A stretch of 53,587 bases of DNA, taken from assembly GCA_019635285.1 (NCBI GenBank), contig JAHBZS010000035.1, forward strand, positions 1 to 53,587, given 5' to 3'. How positions within the stretch are numbered: position 1 is the stretch's first letter; each line of letters begins with the position of its first letter. Under the pieces are notes generated by a model that did no database searches, was not told the DNA's origin, and worked only from the letters and a program-made list of their open reading frames with translations. The position numbers and the translations under genes were made by a program. The DNA comes from Rubrivivax sp. (GTDB lineage Bacteria > Pseudomonadota > Gammaproteobacteria > Burkholderiales > Burkholderiaceae_C). Positions 24,127 to 33,500 of this stretch are shown here, piece after piece.

Positions 24127-25314
24127 ATGAGCCCCAGCCCGCGCATCCCCGGCCACCGCCTGCTGCATTCCCCCGGCCCGACGCGCCTGCCGGACGAGGT
24201 GCTGCATGCGATGAGCCGGCAGCCGGTGGACCTGGCCGATGCGCGGCTGGACGCGACCATCGCCGACTGCGAAGCCGGCCTGAAGCGCCTGCTGCACACC
24301 CAGGCCGACGTGCTGATGTACACGGCCAACGGCCACGGCGCCTGGGAAGCGGTGGTCGTCAACCTGCTGGCGCCGGGGCGCCGTGCGCTGATCCCGGGCA
24401 CCGGGCATTTTTCGGAGTCCTGGGCGCTGCAGACCGAGGCACTGGGCGGCAGCGTGGTGCGCACGCCGTGGCACGAGGGCCAGCCCATCGACACGCAGGC
24501 GGTGGAGCAGGTGCTGCGCGAGGACCGCCAGCAGCGCATCGCCGCCGTCTTTGCGGTGCACACCGACACCGCCAGCGGCGTGACCAGCGATCTGGCGGCG
24601 CTGCGTGCGGCCATCGACGCTGCCGGCCACCCGGCGCTGTTCGTCGTCGACGTGGTGGCGTCGCTGGGCGTGGTGCCCTTCGACATGGACGCGCTGCGCG
24701 CCGACGTGGTGGTCGGGGCGTCGCAGAAGGGCCTGATGCTGCCGCCGGGCATGGGCTTCGTCGCCGTCAACCAGGCCGCCCTGGCCGTGGCCGAGGCCAA
24801 CCCCACGCCGCGCTTCTACTGGGACTGGGGGCGCCGCCGCGATGCGCTGTCGTACCGCAAGTTCTGCGGCACGCCGCCGATCAACCTGCTGTTCGGCATG
24901 CAGGCCGCGCTGCAGCTGATCTTCCACGAAGGGCTGGACGCGGTGTTCGCGCGCCACCGGCAGGTGGCCGGCGCGGTGCATGCCGCCGTGCAGGGCTGGA
25001 GCGAGGGCGGGGCGCTGGGCTTCTTCTGCCAGGTACCGGCATGCCGCTCGCATTCGGTCACCGCGGTGGCGGTGCGCGGCGGTGTCGACCCCGAGGCGCT
25101 GCGCACGATGGCGCGCGAGCGCTTCCAGGTGTCGCTGTCCGGCGGCCTGGGCCCGCTGGCCGGCCGCGTGTTCCGCATCGGCCACATGGGCGACATCAAC
25201 GCCACGATGGTGCTGGGCGCGCTGGCCGGTGTGGAAGCCGCGCTGCGCCTGCAGGGCATTCCCATCGGCCAGGGCGGCGTGCCGCGCGCGCTGGAGTTCC
25301 TGGCGCGCGGCTGA
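24127..25314 (+). CDS. Class V aminotransferase (alanine/serine-glyoxylate type)
   Basis: A 395-residue pyridoxal-phosphate enzyme of aminotransferase class V. The start SPGPTRLPDEVLHAM is typical of the alanine-glyoxylate/serine-glyoxylate group. YTANGHGAWEAVVVNLL, VHTDTASGVTSDL and VVDVVASLGVVPFDMD (cofactor-binding Asp) are conserved, and Lys201 in GASQKGLMLPPG is the likely Schiff-base lysine. It follows the TRAP permease by 33 bases in the same direction, so it may belong to the same IclR-controlled unit and handle an oxo acid or aldehyde derived from the imported compound. Exact substrates cannot be read from the sequence. Confidence 0.88.
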   Translation: MSPSPRIPGHRLLHSPGPTRLPDEVLHAMSRQPVDLADARLDATIADCEAGLKRLLHTQADVLMYTANGHGAWEAVVVNLLAPGRRALIPGTGHFSESWALQTEALGGSVVRTPWHEGQPIDTQAVEQVLREDRQQRIAAVFAVHTDTASGVTSDLAALRAAIDAAGHPALFVVDVVASLGVVPFDMDALRADVVVGASQKGLMLPPGMGFVAVNQAALAVAEANPTPRFYWDWGRRRDALSYRKFCGTPPINLLFGMQAALQLIFHEGLDAVFARHRQVAGAVHAAVQGWSEGGALGFFCQVPACRSHSVTAVAVRGGVDPEALRTMARERFQVSLSGGLGPLAGRVFRIGHMGDINATMVLGALAGVEAALRLQGIPIGQGGVPRALEFLARG

Positions 25315-25475
25315 GCCGGCCCGGGGGCGCGGCGCCGCACCTGGCGGCCAGCCCATGCCGCAGCACGCCTCCCAGGGTTCGTGCCAGCCCTACTCTGAAG
25401 GCTAGGCGCCAGCGGCTGAACTGCACAATGCAGCGTGGCGCCCGCGCCGGGCGCTGGTACTCCATTCAACGCCCC

Positions 25476-26657
25476 ATGCTCGCCGTATCCACTGAAGTCG
25501 CCCACCTGCTGCTGCTCTTCGGCCTGATGATCATTCCGCGCGTGGTGCAGCAGCTGCGCATTCCGGCACCGCTCACCAGCTTCGGCATCGGCATGGCGGC
25601 GGCGCTGCTGCTGGGTGCTTCGGGCCAGGACGCGATCGTCGCCCTGATGGCCACGCTGGGCATCTCGTCGCTCTTCCTCTTTGCCGGCCTGGAGATCGAG
25701 CCCGACGACCTGCAGCGATCGAAATGGCCGCTGCTCGGCCACCTGGCCATGCGTGCCTTGTCCTTCGGCGCCGTGGCGCTGGGCGTGGTGCATTTCTTCG
25801 GCATGTCCTGGCAGGTGGGGGTGCTGCTTGCGCTGGCCATCTTCACGCCGTCCACCGGCTTCATCCTCGACACGCTGTCGTCGCTGGACATCGACGAGCG
25901 CGAGCGCCACTGGGTGCGCATCAAGGCGGTCAGCGGCGAACTGTTCGCGCTGATCGTGCTGTTCGTCGTGCTGCAGTCGGGGTCGGCGCGCGGCCTGGCG
26001 CTGTCCTCGCTGGCGCTGCTGGCGATGGTCGTGGGCCTGCCGCTGCTCTACCTCGCGCTCGGGCGCTGGGTCATCCCGTACGCGCGCGGCTCCGAGTTCT
26101 CGCTGCTGGTGATGGTCGGCGTGGCCTCGGCCTACCTGACCTACAAGCTCGGCGTGTACTACCTCGTCGGCGCTTTCCTCGCCGGCTTCATCGCCCGCCT
26201 GCTGCGCGAGCGCCTGCCGGACCTGGCCTCCGACGAGAACTTGATGGCGATCCAGAAGTTCGCGTCCTTCTTCGTGCCGTTCTACTTCTTCTATAAGGGC
26301 ATGGGGGTGCCGGGCGGCGCGCTCACGCTGCAGGCGCTGGGCATCGGCCTGGTGCTGACCTTGGTGGCGCTGCCGCTGCGCGTCGGCTCGGTGTGGGTGC
26401 AGCGCCGCATCCTCCGGGGCGAGAGCTCGCTGGCCAGCCTGCGCGTCGCCGCGGCGCTGACCCCGACCTTGATCTTCACGCTGGTCATCGCCGACATCCT
26501 GCGTCAGCGCTATGCGTTGTCCGACGCCGTCTACGGCGGGCTGCTCGTCTATGCCGGCCTGGCGACGATGCTGCCTTCGCTGGTCATGGCCAAGCCGGTG
26601 GACTTCGATCTGATGCGCGATACGCCGCTGCCCGCGGTGCCGCCCCGGCCGCACTGA
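25476..26657 (+). CDS. Cation:proton antiporter (CPA2 type), no regulatory domain
   Basis: A 393-residue integral membrane protein of the monovalent cation:proton antiporter-2 family, with about twelve hydrophobic helices. The helix FLFAGLEIEPDDL near residues 66-78 and the IFTPSTGFILDTLSSL and GAFLAGFIARLLRERLPD segments are typical. It stops after the membrane domain and lacks the TrkA-N/RCK domain of KefB and KefC, so nucleotide control through that domain is absent. The ATG at 25476 fits the first helix. Likely function: K+ or Na+ efflux in exchange for protons. It stands alone between unlinked genes. Confidence 0.85.
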   Translation: MLAVSTEVAHLLLLFGLMIIPRVVQQLRIPAPLTSFGIGMAAALLLGASGQDAIVALMATLGISSLFLFAGLEIEPDDLQRSKWPLLGHLAMRALSFGAVALGVVHFFGMSWQVGVLLALAIFTPSTGFILDTLSSLDIDERERHWVRIKAVSGELFALIVLFVVLQSGSARGLALSSLALLAMVVGLPLLYLALGRWVIPYARGSEFSLLVMVGVASAYLTYKLGVYYLVGAFLAGFIARLLRERLPDLASDENLMAIQKFASFFVPFYFFYKGMGVPGGALTLQALGIGLVLTLVALPLRVGSVWVQRRILRGESSLASLRVAAALTPTLIFTLVIADILRQRYALSDAVYGGLLVYAGLATMLPSLVMAKPVDFDLMRDTPLPAVPPRPH

Positions 26658-26682
26658 ACGCACTGAACGCGCTGAACGCGCT
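26651..26682. repeat. Short 9-bp tandem repeat across the antiporter stop codon
   Basis: gcactgaac, gcactgaac and gcgctgaac follow one another, then a part-copy gcgct. The first copy contains the antiporter stop codon. Each unit carries a TGA, so the repeat gives several spare stops. It sits between the convergent antiporter and SDR genes. Probably slippage-derived; no function is evident. Confidence 0.8.
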
Positions 26683-26706
26683 CGGCGGCTTGCCGACGCG
26701 CCGGAC

Positions 26707-27540
26707 TCAGGAGCGCGGCGCGTGCCCGTGCCCGCCGTCGACGTAGAAGGTCTGCCCGGTGATCCACGCCGCCTGCTCGCTGCACAGGAAGACCACCATG
26801 TGCGCGATGTCCTCGCCGGTGCCGGCGCGGCCCAGCGGGATCTGCGCCTTGACGATGCGCTCCCACACCTCGCCGCGCGGCACGTCGTCCATGCGGCTGG
26901 TGTCGATCATGCCCGGCGCTACCGTGTTGACGCGGATGCCCTGGCGCCCCAGCTCGCCGGCCAGCACGGTGCCCAGCGTGTCGATCGCCGCCTTCGACGT
27001 GGCGTAGGCGGCGGTGTGGGGCGCGCGGTTGCGGCCGGCGATCGAGCCGATGTTGACGATCGCGCCGCCGTGCCCCAGCGCCGCCATGTGGCGGGCGAAG
27101 CAGCGCGACATGTAGAAGGTGCCGTCGAGGTTGGTGCTCAGCACGCGCTGCCATTCCGACAGCGGCAGTTCGGTGGCCGGCACGCGGTCGCTGCCGCGCG
27201 TGGAGCCGGCGTTGTTGATGACGAAGTCGACGCGGCCCCATGCGGCCAGCACCCGGTCGGCCAGGGCTTGCACGGCCTGCGCGTCGCGCACGTCGGACAC
27301 CAGCGGCAGCGCGCGGCGCCCCAGCCCGCGCACCTCGTCGGCCACCGATTCGATGTCGCGCCAGCCGGCGCGCTGCTCGTCCGCCGGGTAGGCGCTGGCC
27401 GGCTTGCCCGAGCCGGTCAGCACCACGTCGCAGCCGGCGCGCGCCAGCGCCAGCGCGATCGGCCGCCCGATGCTGCGCATGCGCCCGGCACCGGTGACCA
27501 CCGCCACCTTGCCGTCGAAACCGGTGAGTGCGTAGGCCAT
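26707..27540 (-). CDS. SDR-family oxidoreductase (FabG-like)
   Basis: A 277-residue short-chain dehydrogenase/reductase. The NAD(P)-binding motif is slightly unusual (VAVVTGAGRMRSIGRPIALALA, with an insertion in TGxxxGxG). NNAGSTRG is conserved, and the catalytic Ser-Tyr-Lys set is present in IVNIGSIAG and AAYATSKAA. PGMIDTSRMDD and YVDGGHGHAP at the C-terminus are typical. It follows the second SDR gene by 13 bases in a leftward operon with a MarC gene at its head. Substrate unknown; such pairs often act on acyl or steroid/terpenoid alcohols. Confidence 0.88.
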   Translation of the reverse strand: MAYALTGFDGKVAVVTGAGRMRSIGRPIALALARAGCDVVLTGSGKPASAYPADEQRAGWRDIESVADEVRGLGRRALPLVSDVRDAQAVQALADRVLAAWGRVDFVINNAGSTRGSDRVPATELPLSEWQRVLSTNLDGTFYMSRCFARHMAALGHGGAIVNIGSIAGRNRAPHTAAYATSKAAIDTLGTVLAGELGRQGIRVNTVAPGMIDTSRMDDVPRGEVWERIVKAQIPLGRAGTGEDIAHMVVFLCSEQAAWITGQTFYVDGGHGHAPRS

Positions 27541-27553
27541 GCCCGATCTCCAG

Positions 27554-28327
27554 TCAGCTCTTGCGCTGCAGGTCCGCGCCGCCGAGGTAGATGCGGTTCC
27601 ACACCGGCGAGATGACCAGCTCGTTGATGCACACATGCGCCGGCATCTCGGCGATGAAGCGGATGGTGCGGCCCAGGTCGTCCTCCTGCAGCATGCGCGC
27701 CATCTCTTCCTGGCTGGGCACCACCGGCCGCTTCTGCAGGATCGGCGTGGCCACCTCGCCGGGGCACAGCGAGGTGGCGCGCAGGCCGTTGGCGCCTTCC
27801 TCGATGTTGAAGGCGTGGCTCAGGGCCATCAGCGCGGCCTTGCTGGCCGTGTAGGCCGGGCCGGTCAGGTAGCCGTAGTGCCAGCCGGCGAAGCTGGCGA
27901 CGTTGATGACCGTGCCCTCGCGGCGCGCGCGCATGCCCGGCAGCACGGCCAAGGTGCAGGCCATCGCGCCGTTCAGGTTGATGGCCACCACCTCGTTGAA
28001 GGTGGCGCTGTCGGTGTGGTTCCAGTAGCGCTTGGGGTAGTTGACGCCGGCGCTGTTGACCAGGATGTCGACGCGGCCCAGCCGGGTCTGCAGGTCCTGC
28101 GCCACGCGCTCGACGGCCGCGCTGTCGGCCACGTCCAACGCGACGAAGTCGATGCGGCCCGCGGGCGCGCCCGCGGCTTCGGCCTGGCGCACCGCGGCCG
28201 CCAGCTTGGTGGCGTCGCGCCCCGAGATGACGACGCGGCAGCCCGCCTTGGCCAGCTCGATGGCGCCAGCCAGGCCGATGCCGCTGCCGCCGCCGGTGAT
28301 CCAGGCCACCTTGTCCTGCAGGCTCAT
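27554..28327 (-). CDS. SDR-family oxidoreductase
   Basis: A 257-residue short-chain dehydrogenase/reductase with standard motifs: WITGGGSGIGLAGAIELAKAG for the cofactor, NSAGVNYPKRY, the catalytic serine in VINVASFAG and AYTASKAAL. It differs clearly from the SDR gene that follows it, so the pair is not a recent duplication. Gaps of 13 bases on both sides (to the MarC gene and to the next SDR gene) point to one transcript. The C-terminal NELVISPVWNRIYLGG resembles the ending of the SDR subgroup of unassigned reductases. Substrate unknown. Confidence 0.88.
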   Translation of the reverse strand: MSLQDKVAWITGGGSGIGLAGAIELAKAGCRVVISGRDATKLAAAVRQAEAAGAPAGRIDFVALDVADSAAVERVAQDLQTRLGRVDILVNSAGVNYPKRYWNHTDSATFNEVVAINLNGAMACTLAVLPGMRARREGTVINVASFAGWHYGYLTGPAYTASKAALMALSHAFNIEEGANGLRATSLCPGEVATPILQKRPVVPSQEEMARMLQEDDLGRTIRFIAEMPAHVCINELVISPVWNRIYLGGADLQRKS

Positions 28328-28340
28328 GGAGTTGCTCCTT

Positions 28341-29024
28341 TCAAGCGATGTGGATCTCGGCCAGCAGCGACTTCATGCCGTTCCAGACGATCTGCACGCC
28401 GATGCTCAGCACCAGCAGCGCCGACAGCCGCAGCATGATCTCCATGCCCTTGGTGCCGATCCAGCCGCTGACGCGCCCCGCAAAGCGGTACACCAGCAGC
28501 AGCGACGCGGCGATCAGCGCCGAGCCGATCAGCGCGGCGGTGATCTGCAGCACGTTGCCGACCACCGTCTGCCCGTGGTGCGCGCCCAGCGTGATGGCCA
28601 CCGAGATGACGCCGGCGTCCACCGACACCGGCAGCGTCAGCGGATAGAAGGCGCGCCCCAGCGCCACCTGCCGCGCCTGCTCGGGGTCGGCCTGCGCGTC
28701 CTCGGGCTTCGGCTCGTAGTGCAGCAGGTTCCAGGCCAGCGCGCACACCACCGCGCCCCCCGCCACCTGCAGCGCGCCCACCGACAGGTCGAAGAGCCGC
28801 AGCACCAGGTTGCCCAGCAGCATCGAGCCGAACAGCAGGGCGAAGGAGTAGACCGCGATGTGCTGCGCCAGGTCGCGGCGTGTGCGCTCGTCGCAGCCCC
28901 GTGTCAGGCTCAGGAAGATCGGCACGTTGCCCGGCGGATTGACCACCGGCAGCAGCGCGCCGACGATCAGCAGCACCGCATGCAGCAACTGCAGCAGGTC
29001 GATCTCGAAGAGGCTGCCGCTCAC
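28341..29024 (-). CDS. MarC-family integral membrane protein
   Basis: A 227-residue membrane protein with six hydrophobic helices, of the MarC/UPF0056 family. VVNPPGNVPIFLSLTRGCD at the first loop and LAFYPLTLP-like AFYPLTLPVSVDAGVISVAITLG are the characteristic segments, and the C-terminal GIQ-type helix reads LVLSIGVQIVWNGMKSLL. Function of the family is unsettled; the name came from a former link with antibiotic resistance. The start is taken as GTG at 29024 (VSGSLFEIDLLQLLHAV), since no in-frame ATG precedes the first helix. It heads a leftward unit with two SDR genes. Confidence 0.82.
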   Translation of the reverse strand: MSGSLFEIDLLQLLHAVLLIVGALLPVVNPPGNVPIFLSLTRGCDERTRRDLAQHIAVYSFALLFGSMLLGNLVLRLFDLSVGALQVAGGAVVCALAWNLLHYEPKPEDAQADPEQARQVALGRAFYPLTLPVSVDAGVISVAITLGAHHGQTVVGNVLQITAALIGSALIAASLLLVYRFAGRVSGWIGTKGMEIMLRLSALLVLSIGVQIVWNGMKSLLAEIHIA

Positions 29025-29373
29025 GGTGCGTGCGCGTCGTGTCGTGGCGGCGGGTGCGTCGCGGCGACAGGGTGGGGGGCGCGTTGGGCGGCGGGCATGG
29101 GCGTACGGTGTTGAGGGCGCCAAGAATACGGCACCGCCGGCGCCGCCGTTCCTACCATCGCGCGTGCCACAGGTGCCGCCGACGACAGGAACGCCAGCGA
29201 CGAGACGCCGCCCAGCCGCGCTTTGAGCGCATCCGGCGGCCAGCAGACGGCGCCACTCGGCATGGGGCCGCGGCTCGCGACGCTGGGTGTCGGCTACAGC
29301 TTCTGAGCGGTGGCGCAGGCGCATGATGCCGGCATGCCCGGCATCATCGGCCCGGCTACATGAGGAGACGACG
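29025..29373. other. Intergenic region between divergent MarC and dioxygenase genes
   Basis: A 349-base gap with no supportable gene. It must hold both divergent promoters, which I could not define with confidence. The only clear structure is the 25-bp inverted repeat at 29323-29347, near the dioxygenase start. Confidence 0.6.
29323..29347. promoter_or_regulatory. 10-bp inverted repeat upstream of the dioxygenase, operator candidate
   Basis: ATGATGCCGG and its exact complement CCGGCATCAT flank a 5-base spacer. It ends 26 bases before the dioxygenase ATG, where a regulator could block or assist transcription, or an mRNA hairpin could form in the leader. No regulator gene lies beside it. Confidence 0.55.
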
Positions 29374-30507
29374 ATGAACGCACCCGAATCCACCCCGTCG
29401 CCGGTGCATCTGAAGGCGGTGTCGGCCGCCGGCCAGCCCGAGCCCACGCCGGCGCTGCAGCAGCTGTACCGCGGCTTCGAGCGCGAGCTGCTGGTGCCGC
29501 TGTGGACCGAGATCGGCGACCTGATGCCGCTGCACCCCAAGAGCAAGGCCGCGCCGCACCGGTGGCGCTGGGACCGGCTGGTGGCGCTGGCCGGCGAGGC
29601 CGGGCGCATCGTGCCGGTGGGCCGCGGCGGCGAGCGCCGCGCCATCGCGCTGGCCAACCCCAGCCTGGGCGGCAAGCCCTATGCGACACCGACCTTGTGG
29701 GCCGCCATCCAGTACCTGATGCCGGGCGAGGACGCGCCCGAGCACCGCCACGCGCAGCATGCGTTCCGCTTCGTCGTCGAAGGCGAGGGCGTGTGGACCG
29801 TGGTCAACGGCGATGCCATCCGCATGTCGCGCGGCGACTTCCTGCCGCAGTCCGCCTGGAACTGGCATGCGCACCACAACGCGGCCCAGGCGCCGATGGC
29901 CTGGATCGACGGCCTGGACATTCCCTTCGCCTACTACACCGAAAGCCAGTTCTTCGAGTTCGGCCGCGAGCGCCTCAGCGCCGCCGAGAAGGCCACGCCG
30001 CAGCTCAGCCGTTCCGAGCGGCTGTGGGCGTACCCGGGGCTGAAGCCGGTGTCGCAGACCGAGCCGCTGAGCGCGACGCCGCTGCTCGCCTACCGCTGGG
30101 TCGATACCGACCGCGCGCTCACCGAGCAGCTGGCGCTGGAGGCCGAAGGCCACGCGGCGACCCTGAGCCCCGGCCATGCCGCGGTGCGCTTCAGCAACCC
30201 GACCAACGGCCGCGACGTGCTGCCGACGATGCGCTGCGAGATGCACCGGCTGCGCGCCGGCGCCGCCAGCCGCACGACGCGCGAGGTCGGCTCGTCGGTG
30301 TGGCAGGTCTTCGACGGCCGCGGCACGGTGCGCGTCGGCGACCAGCGCTGGAGCGTCGACCGCGGCGACCTGTTCGTCGTGCCGTCGTGGCAGCCGCTGT
30401 CGATAGCGGCCGAGGCCGGCGCGGGCAGCTTGGACCTGTTCCGCTTCGGCGATGCGCCGATCCTCGAGGCCTTGCATGCGCACCGCAGGCAGGTCGACGC
30501 CGACTGA
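29374..30507 (+). CDS. Gentisate 1,2-dioxygenase-like bicupin protein
   Basis: A 377-residue protein with two cupin halves, of the gentisate/salicylate/1-hydroxy-2-naphthoate ring-cleaving dioxygenase family, which opens an aromatic ring between neighbouring hydroxyl and carboxyl carbons with Fe(II) and oxygen. The iron ligands in the first cupin are probably His124 and His126 (PEHRHAQHAFRF) and His165 (WNWHAHHN). The second cupin (SSVWQVFDGRGTVRVGDQRW, DLFVVPSWQPL) lacks such a histidine set, as usual. AGGAG lies a short distance before the ATG at 29374. The next pathway steps (maleylpyruvate isomerase, fumarylpyruvate hydrolase) are not in the window, so the exact substrate stays open. Confidence 0.85.
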   Translation: MNAPESTPSPVHLKAVSAAGQPEPTPALQQLYRGFERELLVPLWTEIGDLMPLHPKSKAAPHRWRWDRLVALAGEAGRIVPVGRGGERRAIALANPSLGGKPYATPTLWAAIQYLMPGEDAPEHRHAQHAFRFVVEGEGVWTVVNGDAIRMSRGDFLPQSAWNWHAHHNAAQAPMAWIDGLDIPFAYYTESQFFEFGRERLSAAEKATPQLSRSERLWAYPGLKPVSQTEPLSATPLLAYRWVDTDRALTEQLALEAEGHAATLSPGHAAVRFSNPTNGRDVLPTMRCEMHRLRAGAASRTTREVGSSVWQVFDGRGTVRVGDQRWSVDRGDLFVVPSWQPLSIAAEAGAGSLDLFRFGDAPILEALHAHRRQVDAD

Positions 30508-30554
30508 GCGGCGTCGAGCGAGCCGCCTTCCAGGCCTCAGCGTGGCGCAGGCTC

Positions 30555-33500
30555 CTAGCCTTCAGGCCGCGGCGGCAGCGGCGGCGGCGCCAGGTTGGGC
30601 CTGAGCTGCATCTGCGGCAGGGCCGGCTTGCGGCCCGCCGCCAGCTCCAGCGCCGTGGACAGCGCCGTCTCCAGCTGTCGGTCGCGGCCGGCCGCGGCGT
30701 CCTGCGGCGCGTTGTCCACCTCGATGTTCGGGTCGGTGCCGTGGTTCTCCACGCCCCAGCCGACATCGCGGAACCAGAACGAATACTCCGGCTGGGTGGT
30801 CTCGGTGCCGTCCACCAGCAGCTGGCGCGGCCAGATGCCGATGACGCCGCCCCAGGTGCGCGTGCCCACCAGCGGGCCGATGCCCATCAGCTTGAAGCCG
30901 TGCGCGAAGATGTCGCCGTCGCTGCCGGCGTGCTCGTTGCACAGCGCGACCACCGGGCCGGCGGCCGATTCCTCGGGGTAGGGCACGGTGCGGCCCCAGC
31001 GCGGCACGTTGTAGGCGATGCGCTTGCGCGCCACCTTCTCCAGCAGCAACTCGCTGACGTGGCCGCCGCGGTTGTAGCGCAGGTCGACGATCAGCGCGTC
31101 GCGGTCGCATTCGGCGCCGAAGTAGCGGTGGAACTCGGCAAAGCCGTCGGCCATCATGTCCGGCAGGTGCAGGTAGCCGACGCGTCCTTGCGACTGCGCA
31201 TGCACCCAGGCGCGATTGCGCTCCACCCATTCGCGGTAGCGCGCCGGCACTTCGTCGGGCAGGGTGCTGACCAGCACCTCGCGGCGCGTGGCGGCCGCAC
31301 CGTCGCCCGAGGCCAGCGTCAGCTCCACCTTGCAGCCGGCCTGGTTGACCAGCAGCGCCTGCGGCGGCACCTCGCGCGACACCGGCTGGCCGTTGACGGC
31401 GACGATGCGCTCGCCCACGCGGGCTTCGGCGCCCACCGCGTGCAGCGGCGAATCGGCCTGCGCGTCCCAGGAATCGCCACGCACGATGCGCGTGATCTCG
31501 TAGGAGCCGTCGGCTTCCACCAGGCGCAGGTCGGCTGCCAGATGACCCAGCGCCACCGCCGGCGGGCGGCGGTGATCGCCGTCGGATTCGTAGGCGTGCG
31601 AGGTGCCCAGCTCGCCCTGCAGCTCCCAGATCAGATCGGACAGCTCGGCGCGCGTCGCCACGCGCGGCAGCAGCGGCTCGTAGCGCTGCAGCATCGCCGG
31701 CCAGTCGACGCCGGACATGTCGGCCACCCAGAAGTGATCGCGCTGCAGCCGCCACACCTCGCGCAGCATCTGCCGCCATTCCAGCCGCGGGTCCACCGAC
31801 ACGCGCACGCGGCCCAGGTCGATCCAGCCGCTCTTGCGCGAGGGTGCGTCGCCTTCGTCGGCGCCTTCGCGCCGGTCCTCGCGATGGTCCACCGCGATGG
31901 CGCGCAACCGCTTGCCGTCGCGCAGCAGCACGGTCGCATGGTCGGCGGCCAGCTGGAAGTCATCGCAGCGGTCCATCAGCGTGTCGGCGCGCTGGCTCTC
32001 GAAGTCGAAGACCTCGAGCCGGCCGCTGCCTTCCTTGTGGCCGCCGCGGCCTTGCTGGCCTTCGATCGGCAGCACCGTCCACAGCACCTTGCCCTGCGCC
32101 GCGCCGGCCAGCTTGCCGAAGCGGCTCTCGGCCACCGGGAAGGCGACGATGCGCTGCGCGATGCCGTCCAGGTCCACCTGCAGCGGCGCCGGCGTGGCCG
32201 GCGCCTTGTCGTCGTCCTTGTCCTCCTCCTTCAGGCCCTTGGGCGCGGGCTCGAAGGGCGCCGGGCCGCCGGCGCGCAGCGCCACCAGGTAGGGCCGCGC
32301 GGCGCGCGGGAAGCTCATCTCGAACTGCACGCTGTCGTACACCGGGTCGTAGGTGCGCAGCGACAGGAAGTACAGCCAGCGGCCCTGCGGGTCGAAGCTC
32401 GGGCTGTAGTCGCGGAACTCGGGCCGCGTCACCTCGTGGCAGCGGCCGCTGGCCACCTCGCACAGCTTGATGCCGCGCTGCCGCGCCGTGGCCTGGTGGC
32501 TGTAGGCCAGCCAGCTGCCGTCGGCCGACCAGGCCAGGTCCTCGCAGCGGCCGGCGTCGCTGTGGTCGACGATGCGGCACTCGCCGCTGGCGGTGTCGCC
32601 GATGAGCAGCTGGTTGCGGTGGTTGGCGATGGCCACGCGCGTGCCCACCGGCGCGGCGCTGAGGCTGTCCACCGGGCCGTTGGGCCAGTCCAGCACGCGC
32701 ACGCCGTCGGCGCCATGCAGCTCCAGGCATTCCTCGCCGCTGGCGTCGCTGACCACGACCAGCGTCTTGCCGTCGGCCAGCCACTGGCCGTGGCGGTAGC
32801 GCACGCCGTCGGCCACGCCGTGCTGGCGCACCGCGCCTTCCCACAGCGGCATCGTGCACAGCTTGCCGCGCACGTCCAGCGCCAGGCTGTGGCCGGCCGG
32901 ATGCAGCTGCACCGCGCCGAGGTTGGCCTCGGCCGGCACGAAGCGGCGCGCCGCCTGCGTGCGTGCGCTCGGCACCTCGATCTGCAGCGCGTGGTGGGCG
33001 CCGCTGGCCGGGTCCAGCAGCCACAGGCGCGCGCCGCACTGGTAGACGATGCGCTGGCCGTCGCTCTGCGCGTTGCGCGCGTAGTAGTCGGCATGGTCGG
33101 TATGGCGGCGCAGGTCGCCGCCGTCGGGCCGGCAGGAGTACAGGTTGCCCACGCCTTCGGCGTCGGACAGGAAGTACACGCGCGCGCCGATCCACATCGG
33201 GCAGCTGAGGTTGCCCTGCAGCTCGCTCATGCGGCGGAACTGGCCGCTGCCGTCGGCGTCGATCCACAGGTGGCCGGCGGTGCCGCCGCGGTAGCGCTTC
33301 CAGCGCGCCGGGTCGGCGGTGTTGCGGCCGATGACCATGGCGCCGCCGGGCCCGAAGGACAGGTGGTTCACCTGCCCCAGGTTCAGCGCCCGCGGCGTGC
33401 CGCCCTCGGGCGCGATGGTGTAGGCCTGATGGTTGCGGAAGAAGGGCTGGCCCCAGGTGCTGGCGAACAGGATGTGGCCCTGCGGCGTCCAGCCGCGCAC

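Noticed and set aside
22585-25356. A 923-codon minus-strand open frame under the TRAP permease and aminotransferase genes
   Set aside because: His/Gln/Arg-rich shadow of real genes on the plus strand; no start signal or known protein.
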